Shown: positions 12,241-23,254 of the stretch, one piece after another
Layout: the number at the start of each line of letters is the position of its first letter
How positions within the stretch are numbered: the stretch's first letter is position 1
DNA from: Nicotiana tabacum
Taxonomy: Eukaryota > Streptophyta > Magnoliopsida > Solanales > Solanaceae
NCBI RefSeq assembly: GCF_000715075.1
Contig: NC_134089.1
Coordinates: 105,469,157 to 105,533,156, forward strand
Direction: 5' to 3'
Length of the DNA stretch: 64,000 nt
Notes under the pieces: model-generated
Told to the model about the DNA's origin: nothing
Seen by the model: the letters and a program-made list of their open reading frames with translations, nothing else
The model's database searches: none
Made by a program: the position numbers and the translations under genes

Positions 12241-13417
12241 CTCCCTCCGTCTCATAATATGTGTCATAGTTATTAAAAATAGTTATCTCAAATTATTTGT
12301 CATTTTAGAAGTTCAAGACAAAAGTGATTATATTTTTCCTTTTTTACCCTTAATAATCAATTGCATTCACATTTAGTAAAAATATTAGATAATGTCATTG
12401 ATAGAGATGACACATAAATTAAGAACACTTCTATATATATATATATGTAAAGTTGGGAATTGAAAAAGTGATGTGGCACCTCTTATATGCTAGAATAGCC
12501 ATTTATCTTTTTTATCCTTTTTTTTATAGAATTTTTATCTTTGTTTTTCCATTCATCTTATTTTCAAAAATCTATTTAATAGTGTCTAAATGTATTATTC
12601 AATAAATGAAAAAATATGTCCCATCGGTTACATCCGTTAAAAGATTAATGAGGAAACACATTCAAGTAAAAAGAAGATGAAAAGACAAAAACCTTTCATT
12701 GTTTAAAACTGTTTATTTGTAGTGACCCAAAAGGCCATCACTTGTTTTAAAACGAAATTCTGTGTTCTGAGGCCTTAAAAAACCTCTTTTAGCATCACCT
12801 CGATTTGCGTGCTCAGTCCGGGCGCATAGCCGGAAAGCCTGGATGTGAAAATCTGTAAAAAATGATAAATTTTGACTGTAAAATGAGCTAATTTGACTTC
12901 GGTCAATATTTTGGGTGAACGGACTCGGATAGGAAAATATGGGACTTGGGCGTATGCCTGGAATCGAATTCCGAGGTCCCAAGCCCAAGAAATGAATTTT
13001 CAAAAAAAATTATTTTCTGAAATTGTTTAAAGGAAATTTAAATGAATTTTGATTAGAACATGTTGGTATCGTGCCTGTATTTTGGTTCCGGCGCCCGGTA
13101 CAGGTCTTATATATGATTTAAGATAATTCTGTAAAGCTTGGTAAGAACCGGAGCCCGTTTGACGTGATTCAGACCATAATTGAAAATTTTGATGTTTAAG
13201 AAGTTTTGATAAATTTCATTGATATTGAGGTTTAATTCGATGTTTTTGATGTTATTTCGGTGATATGAGTACACGAATGAGTCCGTGAGATGTTTTTGAG
13301 GTTGTGTGTATATATGGTTTGGAGCCCGAGGGCTTGCGTGAGTTTTGGATAGACCACAGGGTGCATTTTTGAACTTAGAAAAATTGCTGGTTTTCAGCTG
13401 TGCATAGCAGCCCTGCA

Positions 13418-13745
13418 GGCTTCGCAATTGCGAAGCCTGGCTCGCAAATGCGAGTGGCTTGTCGCAATTGCGAAGAAAGCCCAGGCCATCTTCCTCTCGC
13501 AAATGCGAGATTATCTTCGCAATTGCGAAGTTTTCCATTTTGGCCGGTGATCGCAAATGCGATGCTGTGGTCGCAATTCCCAAGTCGCAAATGCGACAGG
13601 TTGATCGCAAATGCGAAAATCTAGTCTTCCCTGAAGGGTTCGCAAATGCAAGCCCTGTTTCGCAATTCCCAAGTTAGCAGAGGTCGGGGTTCGCAATTGC
13701 GAACCCCTGTTCGCAATTCCCATACCTGCGACCTGCAACTTTTAT
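13418..13745 (+). promoter_or_regulatory. Palindrome array and TATA-like box in solo LTR S1
   Basis: At least twelve copies of a 10-12 bp palindrome of the form TCGCAATTGCGA or TCGCAAATGCGA, spaced irregularly by 5-30 bp. A TATA-like TTTATACTTA follows at 13741. The array is a CpG-rich island inside an otherwise CpG-poor LTR. A role as promoter-proximal sites is inference. Confidence 0.6.
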
Positions 13746-14330
13746 ACTTAGCCGATTTTAAAACCCATTTTTCATATTCCCTCAAACATAAACACACTTA
13801 GGCGATTTTCCAAGGATTCCTTCCTCTCCAAATCAATTGTAAGTCGTTTTTAACTAGTTTTCTTCAATCATTAACATCTTTTAACATGATTTCAACTTCA
13901 AATCAATAATTTTCATGGGGGAAATTGGGTGTTTTGGGTATAACCTAGGTTTTTCAAAAATTGGGGATTTGGACCTCGATTTGAGGTCCGATTTCAAAAC
14001 AAATCATTTATTTGGGTTCGTAGGGGAATGGGTAATCGGGTTTTGGTTCAAACCTCGGGTTTTGACCATGTGGGTCCGGGGGTGATTTTTGACTTTTTGG
14101 GTAAAATTTTGAAAAACTCATTTTCATGCATTGGGGTTGATTCATTTAGCGTTTATTGATGTAATTAAGTAATTTGTGACTAGATATGAGCGAATTGACG
14201 GTGGAATCAAGGGTAAAGCTATAATTGAACCTTGAGTTGTGTTCGTGGCATCGAGGTAAGTGTTTGGTATAACCTTAACTTGAAGGATTAGGAGTTGAGT
14301 CCTATTTACTATGTGGTAATTGTTGAGTAC

Positions 14331-14363
14331 AACGTATAGGCATGGTGACGAGTATCTATACGT
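14331..14363 (+). other. Predicted hairpin with GGTGACGAG loop in LTR S1
   Basis: AACGTATAG and CTATACGTT form a perfect 9-bp stem around a loop containing GGTGACGAG. The same element recurs in solo LTR S3 (30967-30999) and in altered form in S2 (19341-19382). Confidence 0.55.
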
Positions 14364-14836
14364 TGGTGTCAAGCATGACCGCGAGTCTTATATTGTGATT
14401 TTCATGATTTCGTTGTATTATTCATGTCTTGGTGAAGATTTCTAATTGTTGTATAAAGTTTGTGGAAAGAATTGTGAACCATGATCATTGAGGAGTGTTG
14501 GCTCAAGTTGTATAACGAATTGTGAAAGTGTAAGTGACAATTGAACTTTTAGAGCATTGGCTCGAGTTGTGAAATGAGTTGTGAAGGTATAAGTGATAAT
14601 TGAACCTCTAGAGCATTGACTCGAGTTGTGAAGTGAATCGTGAAGTAAAAGTGAGAAAGAGAAGAGATTATTATGTTGTCACCCTTCCTGGGCTATTGTT
14701 GATTTATTTGTTATCTCCATTGCCGGGATGTGGATGTTATTGATGTTGTTCCCTTGTCGGGATTTAATTGTTGACTTGTTGCTCCCTTGCCGAGATTCTT
14801 ATTGCGAATTTCCTTTATTTTCTTGCCCTATTGTTT

Positions 14837-15215
14837 GTGATTGTAGTTTGGGTGAGGAAGAGAGCTAAAGCACGAAGGGTGATGCCGTGTAATTTATATT
14901 GATTCTTATGGTGAGGACGAGAGTAAAAGCACGAAGGGTGATGACATGCACTTATTTTTGATTTACCTAATTCTTACTGATAATTGAGTTATGTTGTCCT
15001 TTACGTTTATTTACTGATTTTCTGTTGTTACTTGATTTTATTTTGATGTTATAGATTCTCTTACCCTATTTGCCTTGTGATTGTTGTTTGGGTGAGGAAG
15101 AGCGTAAAACACAAAGGGTGATGTCGTATATTGTTTTGGAAAGAGAGTGTTAAAGCACGAAGGGTGATGCCGTGTATTGTTTTGGTGAGAGAGAGTAAAA
15201 TCACGAAGGGGTGAT
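14837..15215 (+). repeat. Minisatellite in LTR S1 (AAGCACGAAGGGTGATG units)
   Basis: Five imperfect repeats built on GTGAGGAAGAGAG...AAAGCACGAAGGGTGATGCC, at irregular spacing. It occupies the part of the LTR where S3 and S4 carry different minisatellites. Confidence 0.65.
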
Positions 15216-16049
15216 GTCGTGCACTTGTCTTTGATCTCCTAATTTTTATTGATAACTATGTTACGGTTTCTCTACACTGAATTGTTGGTTTCTTGTTGAT
15301 ACTTGTTGTACCCCGCAACATGATTTTCCCTTCCTATTTTCAATTGAACTGTGGCGATCATCATACTTATTTGTTGCTCTTCTATTACTATTTGATGTTT
15401 TCCCCGCAGCATGCTTTCCCCCTCCCATACTTGACTGTATATGACTGTTTCATTCTGTACTTCTTTTCCGCTGTATATAGTTAAATTGCACAGGTTTATT
15501 TGGTAGTCTGGTCCTAACATCGTCATTACTTCGCCGAGGTTAGGCTAGGCACTTACCAGTACATGGGGTCGGTTGTGCTAATACTACATTCTGCACTCTT
15601 TTGTGCAGACCCCAGTGTTGTAGACTTCGGACCGCAGTGAGATTGCAGAATCTTGTTCATCAGGCGACCCGAGGTAGCTCTGCAGGCGTTCGTGGGCCTT
15701 GGCGTCTCCTTCTATCTACTTTCCTGTTTCTTACACTTATTTCCAGAGACAGTGTTGTATTTAATTCTTTCAGACCTCTATTTGCAGTATTCTTAGACCG
15801 TCTGTGAAACTGTGACACCAGTTCTGGGTAGTCGAAATCCAACCAGTTGTAATAGATATTCATGTTCAGATAGCTTATTGTTTTTCTTCCGCTTATGTTA
15901 TATTCCGCTGTTTAAATGTTATCTCTTCACAATTGTTAATGAATATAAAATTAGGTTAAAAAGGTAAACTGTTCACATAATTGGCTTGCCTAGATCACAT
16001 TAGTAGACACCATCACGACTCCCGAGGGTGAAAAATCCGGGTCGTGATA

Positions 16050-17824
16050 ATTTTTACCATATAAAATAAAAGGTTTGGAGTTTCATGTTCTGTTGATGTT
16101 TAATCTGATCACTTATATTTTTTTTCTATCAAATTGTTTTCATTTTTCTTTTTTCTATCATTTTCTATTTACGTCCTTCTAAAATGTCTAACAACATAAA
16201 GTATTTTCTCTTCTTTTTCCAAAATTAATAATCCTTATATATATGTAATGCTGGGGCTTGAAAAAGTGATATGACACTTTCATCGACTAGAAAATGAATT
16301 TATCTAATTTCTTATGCTTTGGGGTATGTTTTGTTTCTTTTTCTTGAAAGTTTAGGTTGTCAGAGAATGCAAGATGAATCCCACCGAGGCTTCCATAGGA
16401 CATAGTGTTTTTACTGATGATGTCCTAACAACACAGGTAACAACATAATAGTATGGACGTAATGAATTCTTCATATACTAAAGTTTAATTTATATTATAT
16501 GATATTTACAGTTCTTGTAGTACTTTTTTGTGTTTTGGGAAATTAAGATGTTAAATGATATTCTTATTGGTAGTATTACGTTGTTCAGTACCGAAAATAA
16601 TTCTTTATAAAGGCATATCATACTTCAGATATTACAAGTTCATTTTGCATAAGAGCTGTCCGAAGAAAACTTTCATTAAAATATAAAAATACTATAGAGT
16701 ACTATTACCGTCTGCAAATTCAAATGTATTCCAACTTGCTTTTGGAAATGCTATAAATTTCTGACGATGAATGTAAAAATCTGACTTTGGGGGAGAATAT
16801 GAAGCAAGTATAACCAAAGGTAAAAATCAAGTTTTCTATGCACTTGCCAAGGCTGACGAAAAGAGTACATTCTTTTTGATAAAAAAGTATTATTACCATG
16901 TTTTTTTTTTTACTTTCTTCGAGTTAAAAATTAAATCTTATTGCTTATACATGATTTTCTTTATAATATAATTATTAACATAAAAGAAATATAGTAAACT
17001 ATCCTCAAAGTATTCTCATACTCTGTTATCCTCGAGTATTTTTATTTTAATTATCTTTATATAATTGAGCAGATAAATGTGATGATAAATTTAAGCTATC
17101 ACCACTTACAACTTAAATCGTAAAATCATGAGTTTTCAAACTATTTATTAGAAATATTTTACTCGACTGATTATGCAAAATGAAAAAAATGATGTGTAAT
17201 ATGTTTGGACAATAGAAAAAGAACAAGAAGGAACCTCCCATTTTTATGATAAATGTGTGCCTAGAGTATTTTTCTCCTACTTTTTTTTCGGTGTCTTTGC
17301 TTCTAGGGTGTGGTACTTGGATCTGTTTTCTTTTTTGAATGGTTATTTTGCTCAATATACAAGATAGGTGGTGGAAATATTGAAATAAATAGACGATTTA
17401 TTCATTATATTTTGTTAGGAGAAAAAATGGAAAATTGCAATTAACAAGCATTAAAAGGAGACTTAAGTTTTGGATTAGCAGGAAAGCGGGAGAAAAGGGA
17501 AAGAAATAACCCAAAAATAAATAAATTATAATATTAGAGGAAGTAACGTATGAAAGAAGGAGTTTTTAACCTTTTCATTTCATGAAGTTTTTCAAAAAAC
17601 AAAAGGTCGATTATCTAATGAAAGAACGAAAATCAAATACCTTGCATGTATTCAATGTATATTGGACTAAAGATCATGTATTAAACCCACCACACACATA
17701 TTTAAAGGCGTAAAAAATTAAAGTTCTTTTTCTCTGTAAATTTTTTAAAAAATCAAAATAATAAAAGCACAATTCATCTAAATAAAATATAATTTTTTTG
17801 TTTCATAAAAAAACTATTATTAAT
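16050..17824. other. Helitron interior between two solo LTRs
   Basis: AT-rich sequence with no full gene. The one point of interest is an 81-nt open segment at 16356-16436 bounded by splice-like signals (see its own entry). The minus-strand frame at 17113-17355 has no recognisable domain. Confidence 0.4.
16356..16436 (+). pseudogene. Possible captured exon fragment in a Helitron
   Basis: An 81-nt stretch preceded by TTTAG and followed by GTAACA, open in one frame for 27 codons. Its translation contains NPTEASIGHSVFTDD and looks more protein-like than the AT-rich surroundings. Helitrons are known to pick up host exons, so a captured exon is plausible. I do not recognise the source gene, and chance is not excluded. 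Confidence 0.25.
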
Positions 17825-20407
17825 TGTAACGACCCGACTGATCGTTTTGCCTTCTAGGACCCTGTTCCCTTAAATAAAACTTTCCGTGCTTGCTTTAGCT
17901 AATTTACGACTTGTGGGGACAGTCGGTTCGGGAGTTGGAAGAGTTTTGAGTAAAATATGCTCATTTGATTCTTTAAGATTCTCTTAAAAGACTAAGTTTG
18001 ACTTTGGTCAATATTTTGAGCAAACGGACCCAAATCCGTAATTTGATGGTCCCAGAGGGTCCGTGGGAAAATATGGGACCTGGGCATATGCCCGGGATCG
18101 AATTCCGAGGTCCCTAGCCCGAGTAATGAATTTTTTATTAGAAATTGTTAATTTGAAGTTTTAAGGATTTAAAGAAACTAAGTAATCATTGATTTCCTAG
18201 GTATCGAGCTCGTATTTTGGTTCTGAGACCTAATACATGTCCGAAATATCATTTAAGACTTGCCTGTAAAATTTGGTATCTGTCTGAATAGTTTAAGGGC
18301 GTTTTGGCCCGTTAGAGGGAAATTAAGAACATGAAGTTCATAAGTTTGATTCATTTGGTTTTAGGGGATGATTTCTAGATTTGGCATTGTTTCGGGTGTT
18401 CCAAAGGTTCGAGTAGGTCCGCCTCATGATTTCAGACTTGTCGGTATGTTCGGGCGGGGCCCGGAAGCCCCGAGCGTCAAACGGACAAGGCTCGAGTGAA
18501 GTGGAAAATTTGGAAAAGGGCTGAAGGATTGTTGCTTATGTCATAACCGCATCTGCGGTTCTTGGACCGCAGATGCGGGACCGCAGGTGCGGTTCTTCCA
18601 TCGCAGAAGCGGCCCAGGTGGCCAGGCCAGGAAACCGCAGATGCGGCCCTGAGACCACAGATGCAGTCCCAACTTTCCCTCCCTTTTCGCAGATGCTGTC
18701 TAATTCTCGCAGATGCGGTCCCCTGACCGCAGATGCGGAAATTGATGGGCAGTGAGGTTCATTTAATACGAGTTCAATACCATTTTTATCACTTATACAC
18801 TCTTCCATTAGCGATTTTGGAAGCTTTGGAGAGGAGATTTTCACTTAGCATTGTGAGGTAAGTTTATTCCATCCATCTTTAATTTAATACTTGCATATTA
18901 GATAGATTAAACACTAGAAATTAGGTAAAAATCAAGGGGTTAGAGCAAGACCTAGAGTTTTAATTAAACTTAGATTTAACCATGAAATTTATTATGAAAT
19001 GAATTAGGAATCATATATTATTGATCCTTAGGTTGTAGAGAACAACTTCTTTCGAAAAATCTCGGAATCCGGGCACGTGGGCCCGGGGTCGGAATTTAGG
19101 AAACTTGTGTAAAAGGTTGAGAAATTGCTTAAATAGTTAGAATTCAATCTTGTGAGTCTATATTGACTAGTTCTTACTTCATTTAACTAGTTTGGGATTG
19201 TTCGGCTCCGAATTGAGGGCTTGGACTTGTTCTTGATATTTGGAAGTACGCTTGGAGCGAGGTGAGTCTCCTTTCTAACCTTGTAAGAGGGAATTGTCCT
19301 CATAGGTATAATAATCGAGAAAATTGCTACTAAATGCGGGGGCTACGTACGCACTAGGTGACGAGAGTCCGTGCGTAGCTACTATGACGTTAATTGCTTG
19401 GGTAGATTAGGACTCACATCATGCCTAAATTGTGAATATCTCCATATTAACTTGCTAATGTGATCATTTATGATATGTTAGAGACTTGGAAAGAAATAAA
19501 GGTGAACATGTGAACTTGTTGAACTCTTGTAAGAATCTATTTGTATATAAATGCGCCTTTGTGTGTATTCTTGATGTTTCTTGATATTTATGGATTGGGC
19601 CGATTGCCTCGGTGTAAATAGATGCATCTATGGTTCGCACCGTTCGACCCTCGGCAGTGCACAATTTATTTTCTGTTGGAGCGAGCCGTCGACCTCGACA
19701 TAATGTGCGCATGATATTTATGCAAATTCTTATACATGACTTGTTTTGTTAAGTATTTTGAAATGTAAATGGCTAATTGAAATATGGACAAGAACATGAT
19801 TATTGCTTTTCGTTATAAACTGTTGATTACTGGTGATCCCCATGCTTAGCATAACACTATCATATTATTTTGACCCTAGTAAGTATCAAGTCGACCTCTC
19901 GTCTCTACTTCTTAGAGATTAGACGGGATACTTACTGGGTACATATTGTTTATGTACTCATACTACACTTCTGTACTTAATTATACAGGATCTGAGGCAG
20001 GTATATCTGGTTACCAATCTGGTGCGCACCCCTGATTTAGTGACCGAGACTTCCACGGTGAGCTGCTTCCTTCCTATGCCGTTCAGCAGCCGGATGGAGT
20101 CTTTTCTTACTTTTGCTGTCTTTTCTATCTCTGATAGTAGGATAGAGACATTCTTTTGTACATTCTACTAGGATGCCTATACTTGTGACACCATGTCTTG
20201 ACACACACATTAGTAGACATTTATTCTGGGTTGTATAATCGGGTTATATACATTATTGATCACTCTTGATTTTAAATCTAAATTGGAGCATCTGCTTTAC
20301 TTGTTTCTGATAAAAGTAATATAGGAATTTAATTATGTTTCCGTGTTGGCTTGTCTGACAATGGTGTCGGGCGCCTTCATGACCTATTACGGAAATGGGT
20401 CGTGACA
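17825..20407 (+). mobile_element. Solo LTR S2 (Ty3/gypsy, 2583 bp) with perfect TSD
   Basis: Starts TGTAACGACCCGACTGATCG and ends AAATGGGTCGTGACA, flanked by the 5-bp direct repeat TTAAT (17820-17824 and 20408-20412). There is no internal coding region, so this is a solo LTR. It belongs to a different subfamily from S1/S3 but shares the terminal blocks, the palindrome array (18547-18742), the GGTGACGAG hairpin (19341-19382) and the block around CTTACTGGGTAC (19932-19960). Confidence 0.9.
18547..18742 (+). promoter_or_regulatory. CCGCAGATGCGG palindrome array in LTR S2
   Basis: About eleven copies of CCGCANNTGCGG-type palindromes (variants CCGCATCTGCGG, ACCGCAGGTGCGG, CGCAGAAGCGG). The TATA-like box downstream is weak (CATTTAATACG, about 18757). 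Same position in the LTR as the arrays in S1, S3, S4 and the chromovirus. Confidence 0.6.
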
Positions 20408-20559
20408 TTAATCTTTTGGTGTCTTATAATCGCGCGAAGCGCGGAACATTCACTAGCTTAATAAGAGTAAAGTAGTCAAAAACTATTCTTTCTTAAGGGG
20501 CGTGCATAAAAAAATCACAACACATATTATGAGACGAGGGTAATAGTCTAGCTGAACAA

Positions 20560-20596
20560 ATTGCTGGGCCCGTGCTCCACGGCATCAAACATCTAG
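20560..20596 (+). mobile_element. Helitron 3' terminus (plus strand)
   Basis: GC-rich hairpin GGCCCGTGCTCCACGGC followed by ATCAAACAT and CTAG next to T (20593-20597). It lies just outside the MITE right arm, so an older Helitron containing the MITE is likely. Its 5' end was not identified. Confidence 0.5.
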
Positions 20597-20808
20597 TAAT
20601 TATGATACAATCGTGATACAATTCTGAAAAATTGTGATATATTTTTGATCTTCATCTTTTTCAAGTTTCAATCACAACTCCAAATTTAAAGTGTGATACA
20701 ATATTATATTATAATTGTATTAGTATTGTATCACGTATTGTTTTGATGTATCATAAACAACTTTCATACAATTGTGATATAGTTATGAAACAAATATGGT
20801 ACAATTAT

Positions 20809-21217
20809 GATACAATTATCATACAATCGTAATACAATTCGAAAACTTCTTTTTCTTCTTCGAGTTTCGATATAAATTTACCTAAAACCAACTCTAAAGT
20901 TAACCAATCTCCCTCAAAATTGATATATAAGTTCAAAAGTATATTATCAATTGTTTGCAAGAACACCCAATTCAAAACAAATCACAAATTCATAAAACCC
21001 GAATATTGATACAATTGTGATACAATTATCATACAATCATGATACTGTTCTGAAACTTCTTCTTTTTTCGAGTTTCAATCTGAAATTTTACGTAAAAACA
21101 AATCTAAACTTAACCAATCTCCCTCAAAATTGAGATATAAATTTCAAAGTATATTTTCAATCGTTTGCAAGAATACACAATCTGAACAAATCACAAATTT
21201 GTAAAATCCAAATATTA
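20809..21217. repeat. Two diverged direct repeats of about 210 bp
   Basis: Units at 20809-21018 and 21019-21217 share GATACAATTATCATACAATC at the start, then AACCAATCTCCCTCAAAATT and TTTGCAAGAA. Upstream sequence from 20600 has further short GATACAATT repeats. Noncoding. Confidence 0.7.
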
Positions 21218-21404
21218 AATTCAAAATTTTTAATAGTTGTCAATGAAGAATACTTTGTTACTACAATTTTGGAAATAATGTTCATGGAATTGTGTGAAGA
21301 TGGAGAGATTTGGGTTGATTTGTATGGAAGATTTAAGATTTTTTTTGAAAATGGGATGCAAACGTGATTTAGGGGGTTTGTATATATATGAATGATATAT
21401 ATGA

Positions 21405-21447
21405 GGGTTGGGGGGGGGGGGAGTAACGTGGGATGGGGGAAGGGGCT
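21405..21447 (+). repeat. G-rich tract
   Basis: A run of about thirteen G followed by further runs of four to five G. Candidate G-quadruplex on the plus strand. Confidence 0.65.
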
Positions 21448-21485
21448 ATTTCAGTTACATCCTAATTTAAGGGATACTCTCTTTA

Positions 21486-21517
21486 TTAAGGTTTTGTATA
21501 TAAGTAGTAAGTATAGA
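21486..21517 (-). mobile_element. Probable Helitron 5' terminus (minus strand)
   Basis: Minus-strand TCTATACTTACTACTTATAT followed by ACAAAACCTTAATAAAG starts at 21517 and resembles the TCTATA-starting Helitron 5' ends elsewhere in the window. Its 3' partner was not found. Confidence 0.35.
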
Positions 21518-21580
21518 TAGAGAATATAATTTTTAAGGAACCTATAGAAAAATGGTAAATAAATTTCTATTATAGTATAA

Positions 21581-21610
21581 CTAGTGGATTTGTCCGCGCT
21601 ATGCGCGGTA
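21581..21610 (-). mobile_element. Helitron 3' terminus (minus strand)
   Basis: Minus-strand hairpin CCGCGCATAGCGCGG (21594-21608) followed by ACAAATCCA and CTAG next to T (21580-21584). The possible 5' partner is the TCTATATATATATAAG terminus at 37753, which would make a Helitron of about 2.65 kb once the chromovirus is removed. Confidence 0.55.
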
Positions 21611-21808
21611 ACAGAAGAACTACATCGTCTTTTTTCTAATATACAAATTAAAAAATTTACTTCAAATTCAAATATATAATTTAGTTTTAGTGTGTTTTAT
21701 TATTACCACTTATATATATGTTTCACTTATTTTTCATCACTTGACTATTGTTCTTTTACAATTTAAAGAAAATTAATCTCTTTATTTGGACATTTTGTTG
21801 TTTTAGTA

Positions 21809-21810
<2 letters not shown>

Positions 21811-21859
<49 letters not shown>
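21811..21859. repeat. (TA)n microsatellite
   Basis: About 24 uninterrupted TA dinucleotides. Confidence 0.9.
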
Positions 21860-21863
<4 letters not shown>

Positions 21864-23254
21864 ACCTGAAGACTTTTAGGTAAAGTTATTTTACTAATAT
21901 ATCCTCTAAAAACTGAATGACTAAATTACCCTCTACTTAAAATTAAAATTATCTTCCATATTTTGTACTTAATGCCTTGGTAAAAAAATTTACAACATTA
22001 ATAAAAAATAATTCCAATAATGGGTGTTGTTGTACGTGTTGGCCGTTATTGATATTATGGAGGATTCATTAATAGTAACAAGTTTTATGATATTTTTACA
22101 CTTTCTTTCTATTCTTTCCATCCTTCAATTTCCTTTCTCCCTTTAAATCCTTTATAACATGAAGTATCAGTTATATTTTTTTATATTCTTTTCAGTTACA
22201 ACTTCGCATCACTTAATTATGGAATTTGAAAGAATTCTTTACCATTAAATTTTTGAACAACATTATAAAAACAGACACATCATATGCATTCACTATCTTA
22301 CTTTTCATGTGATCAAATTCAAACATTGTGCAGTGCCAATGAATAGAAGTTAACGCAAGGATTGGATGAGGTCAGGAACCAAGGCTTTAATAATCCAATA
22401 CCATTTTGTAATTTTATGGCATCATCAATACTCCTACTATCTTAGAATAGTATTTCATGGTCTCTTTTGAAAATTTTTGTGTCACTTTATAAAACTGTAC
22501 AATAATAAAGAGCTTTTATGTCAAATATTACTATTAAAATTCTTTTTTTTTTTTCATATCATTGTTCTTTTAATTTGGTATACTTGCTCAGCATGTGAAA
22601 TAGATAGGCAAGTATAATTCTCTTTGATGTTGTTCTGGCTTCATCTTTTCTAAATTGTTTTTTGAGGATATATTCAAGTTAAATTATTGTATTATAGTTA
22701 TTGTTGTTTAGAGAGCATAAAACTCTTGTTCACTCCAGTGCATAATCTTTTTTAAGTTTTTTTTTTTTTGGTTTCTTGCTTCTTACTTATCGTATAATAA
22801 TTAGTTTTAATATTTTACATTCCCTCTACGAATTAGCTATCCAACCATGTGGATCATTGTTAAGAAAACTTTCTCGATGAAATATAATAAAATTGAAGCA
22901 GAAAGAAAATGTGAAAAGATTTGAAGAAAAAACTAATGTTTAAAACTACGAAGGAACGTGGAAGATAGAAAAATGACATGACAATTTTTGCATTTCTACT
23001 CAAATAATCAAAACACTCTTGTATGGGACACATGTGCAGCGCACGTGTCCAGACACTAGTATATATATATGGAATTTGAATTAAAATATAATTTTATATA
23101 TAATTTTATTTTCCTTTTATTAGTTAGTTAAATTTTAGTACTTTCATAATTCTTCTGGTATTTATACCAAACTAACTAATTTAATATTAGCAGTTAAAAA
23201 AACTAAAGAGAGGATACACATTATTTAGCTATAGTTAAGTGATAACTTTGTATA
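21860..23254. other. AT-rich DNA ending in a plus-strand Helitron 3' terminus
   Basis: No coding region seen. A plus-strand Helitron 3' end lies at 23030-23059: hairpin ACATGTGCAGCGCACGTGT, spacer CCAGACA and CTAG next to T (23056-23060). Its 5' end was not identified with confidence. Confidence 0.5.

Larger units (their letters stand above)
12718..16049 (+). mobile_element. Solo LTR S1 (Ty3/gypsy, about 3.3 kb)
   Basis: Starts TGTAGTGACCCAAAAGGCCA and ends GGGTCGTGATA, a decayed form of the TGTGACGACC...GTCGTGACA termini of the other long LTRs here. It aligns along its length with the solo LTR at 29444-32448 (shared GCCATCAC, AGTCCGGGCGCATAG, GGTGACGAG, GGCACTTACCAG). No internal gag-pol follows, so it is a solo LTR left by recombination. 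Flanking 5-mers (TTATT and ATTTT) do not match, so the insertion is old or the ends are off by a base. Frames inside are not genes. Confidence 0.75.
12430..20456 (+). mobile_element. Plus-strand Helitron carrying two solo LTRs
   Basis: The 3' terminus is clear: hairpin CGCGCGAAGCGCGG (20430-20444), spacer AACATTCA, then CTAG (20453-20456). The 5' terminus is probably the TCTATATATATATATATGTA at about 12430, followed by GAATTGAAAAAGTGATGTGGCA; a related motif (CTTGAAAAAGTGATATGACA) recurs at about 16258 and may be a further end. Without the two solo LTRs (12718-16049, 17825-20407) the element would be about 2.1 kb. The base after CTAG is C rather than the usual T. No Rep/helicase is visible. 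Confidence 0.45.
12241..20543. mobile_element. Stowaway-like MITE split by an 8-kb nested insertion
   Basis: The left arm starts CTCCCTCCGTCTCATAATAT (12241-12262). The right arm ends with its inverse, ATATTATGAGACGAGGG (20524-20540). Inner arm sequence is also partly inverse (CCTTAATAA near 12350 and TTAATAAGAGTAAAG near 20458). CTCCCTCCGT is a known Stowaway/Tc1-mariner MITE terminus. Everything between about 12430 and 20456 was inserted later. The flanking TA duplication is not clean. Confidence 0.6.

Noticed and set aside
13107..13738. Overlapping frames on both strands rich in RICD/SQLR/IANAR words
   Set aside because: Products of the TCGCAAATGCGA palindrome array inside solo LTR S1, which gives similar translations on both strands.
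13418..13738. Possible CRISPR-like array (regular palindromic repeats)
   Set aside because: Spacers are irregular and the units are short and variable; context is a plant LTR promoter region.
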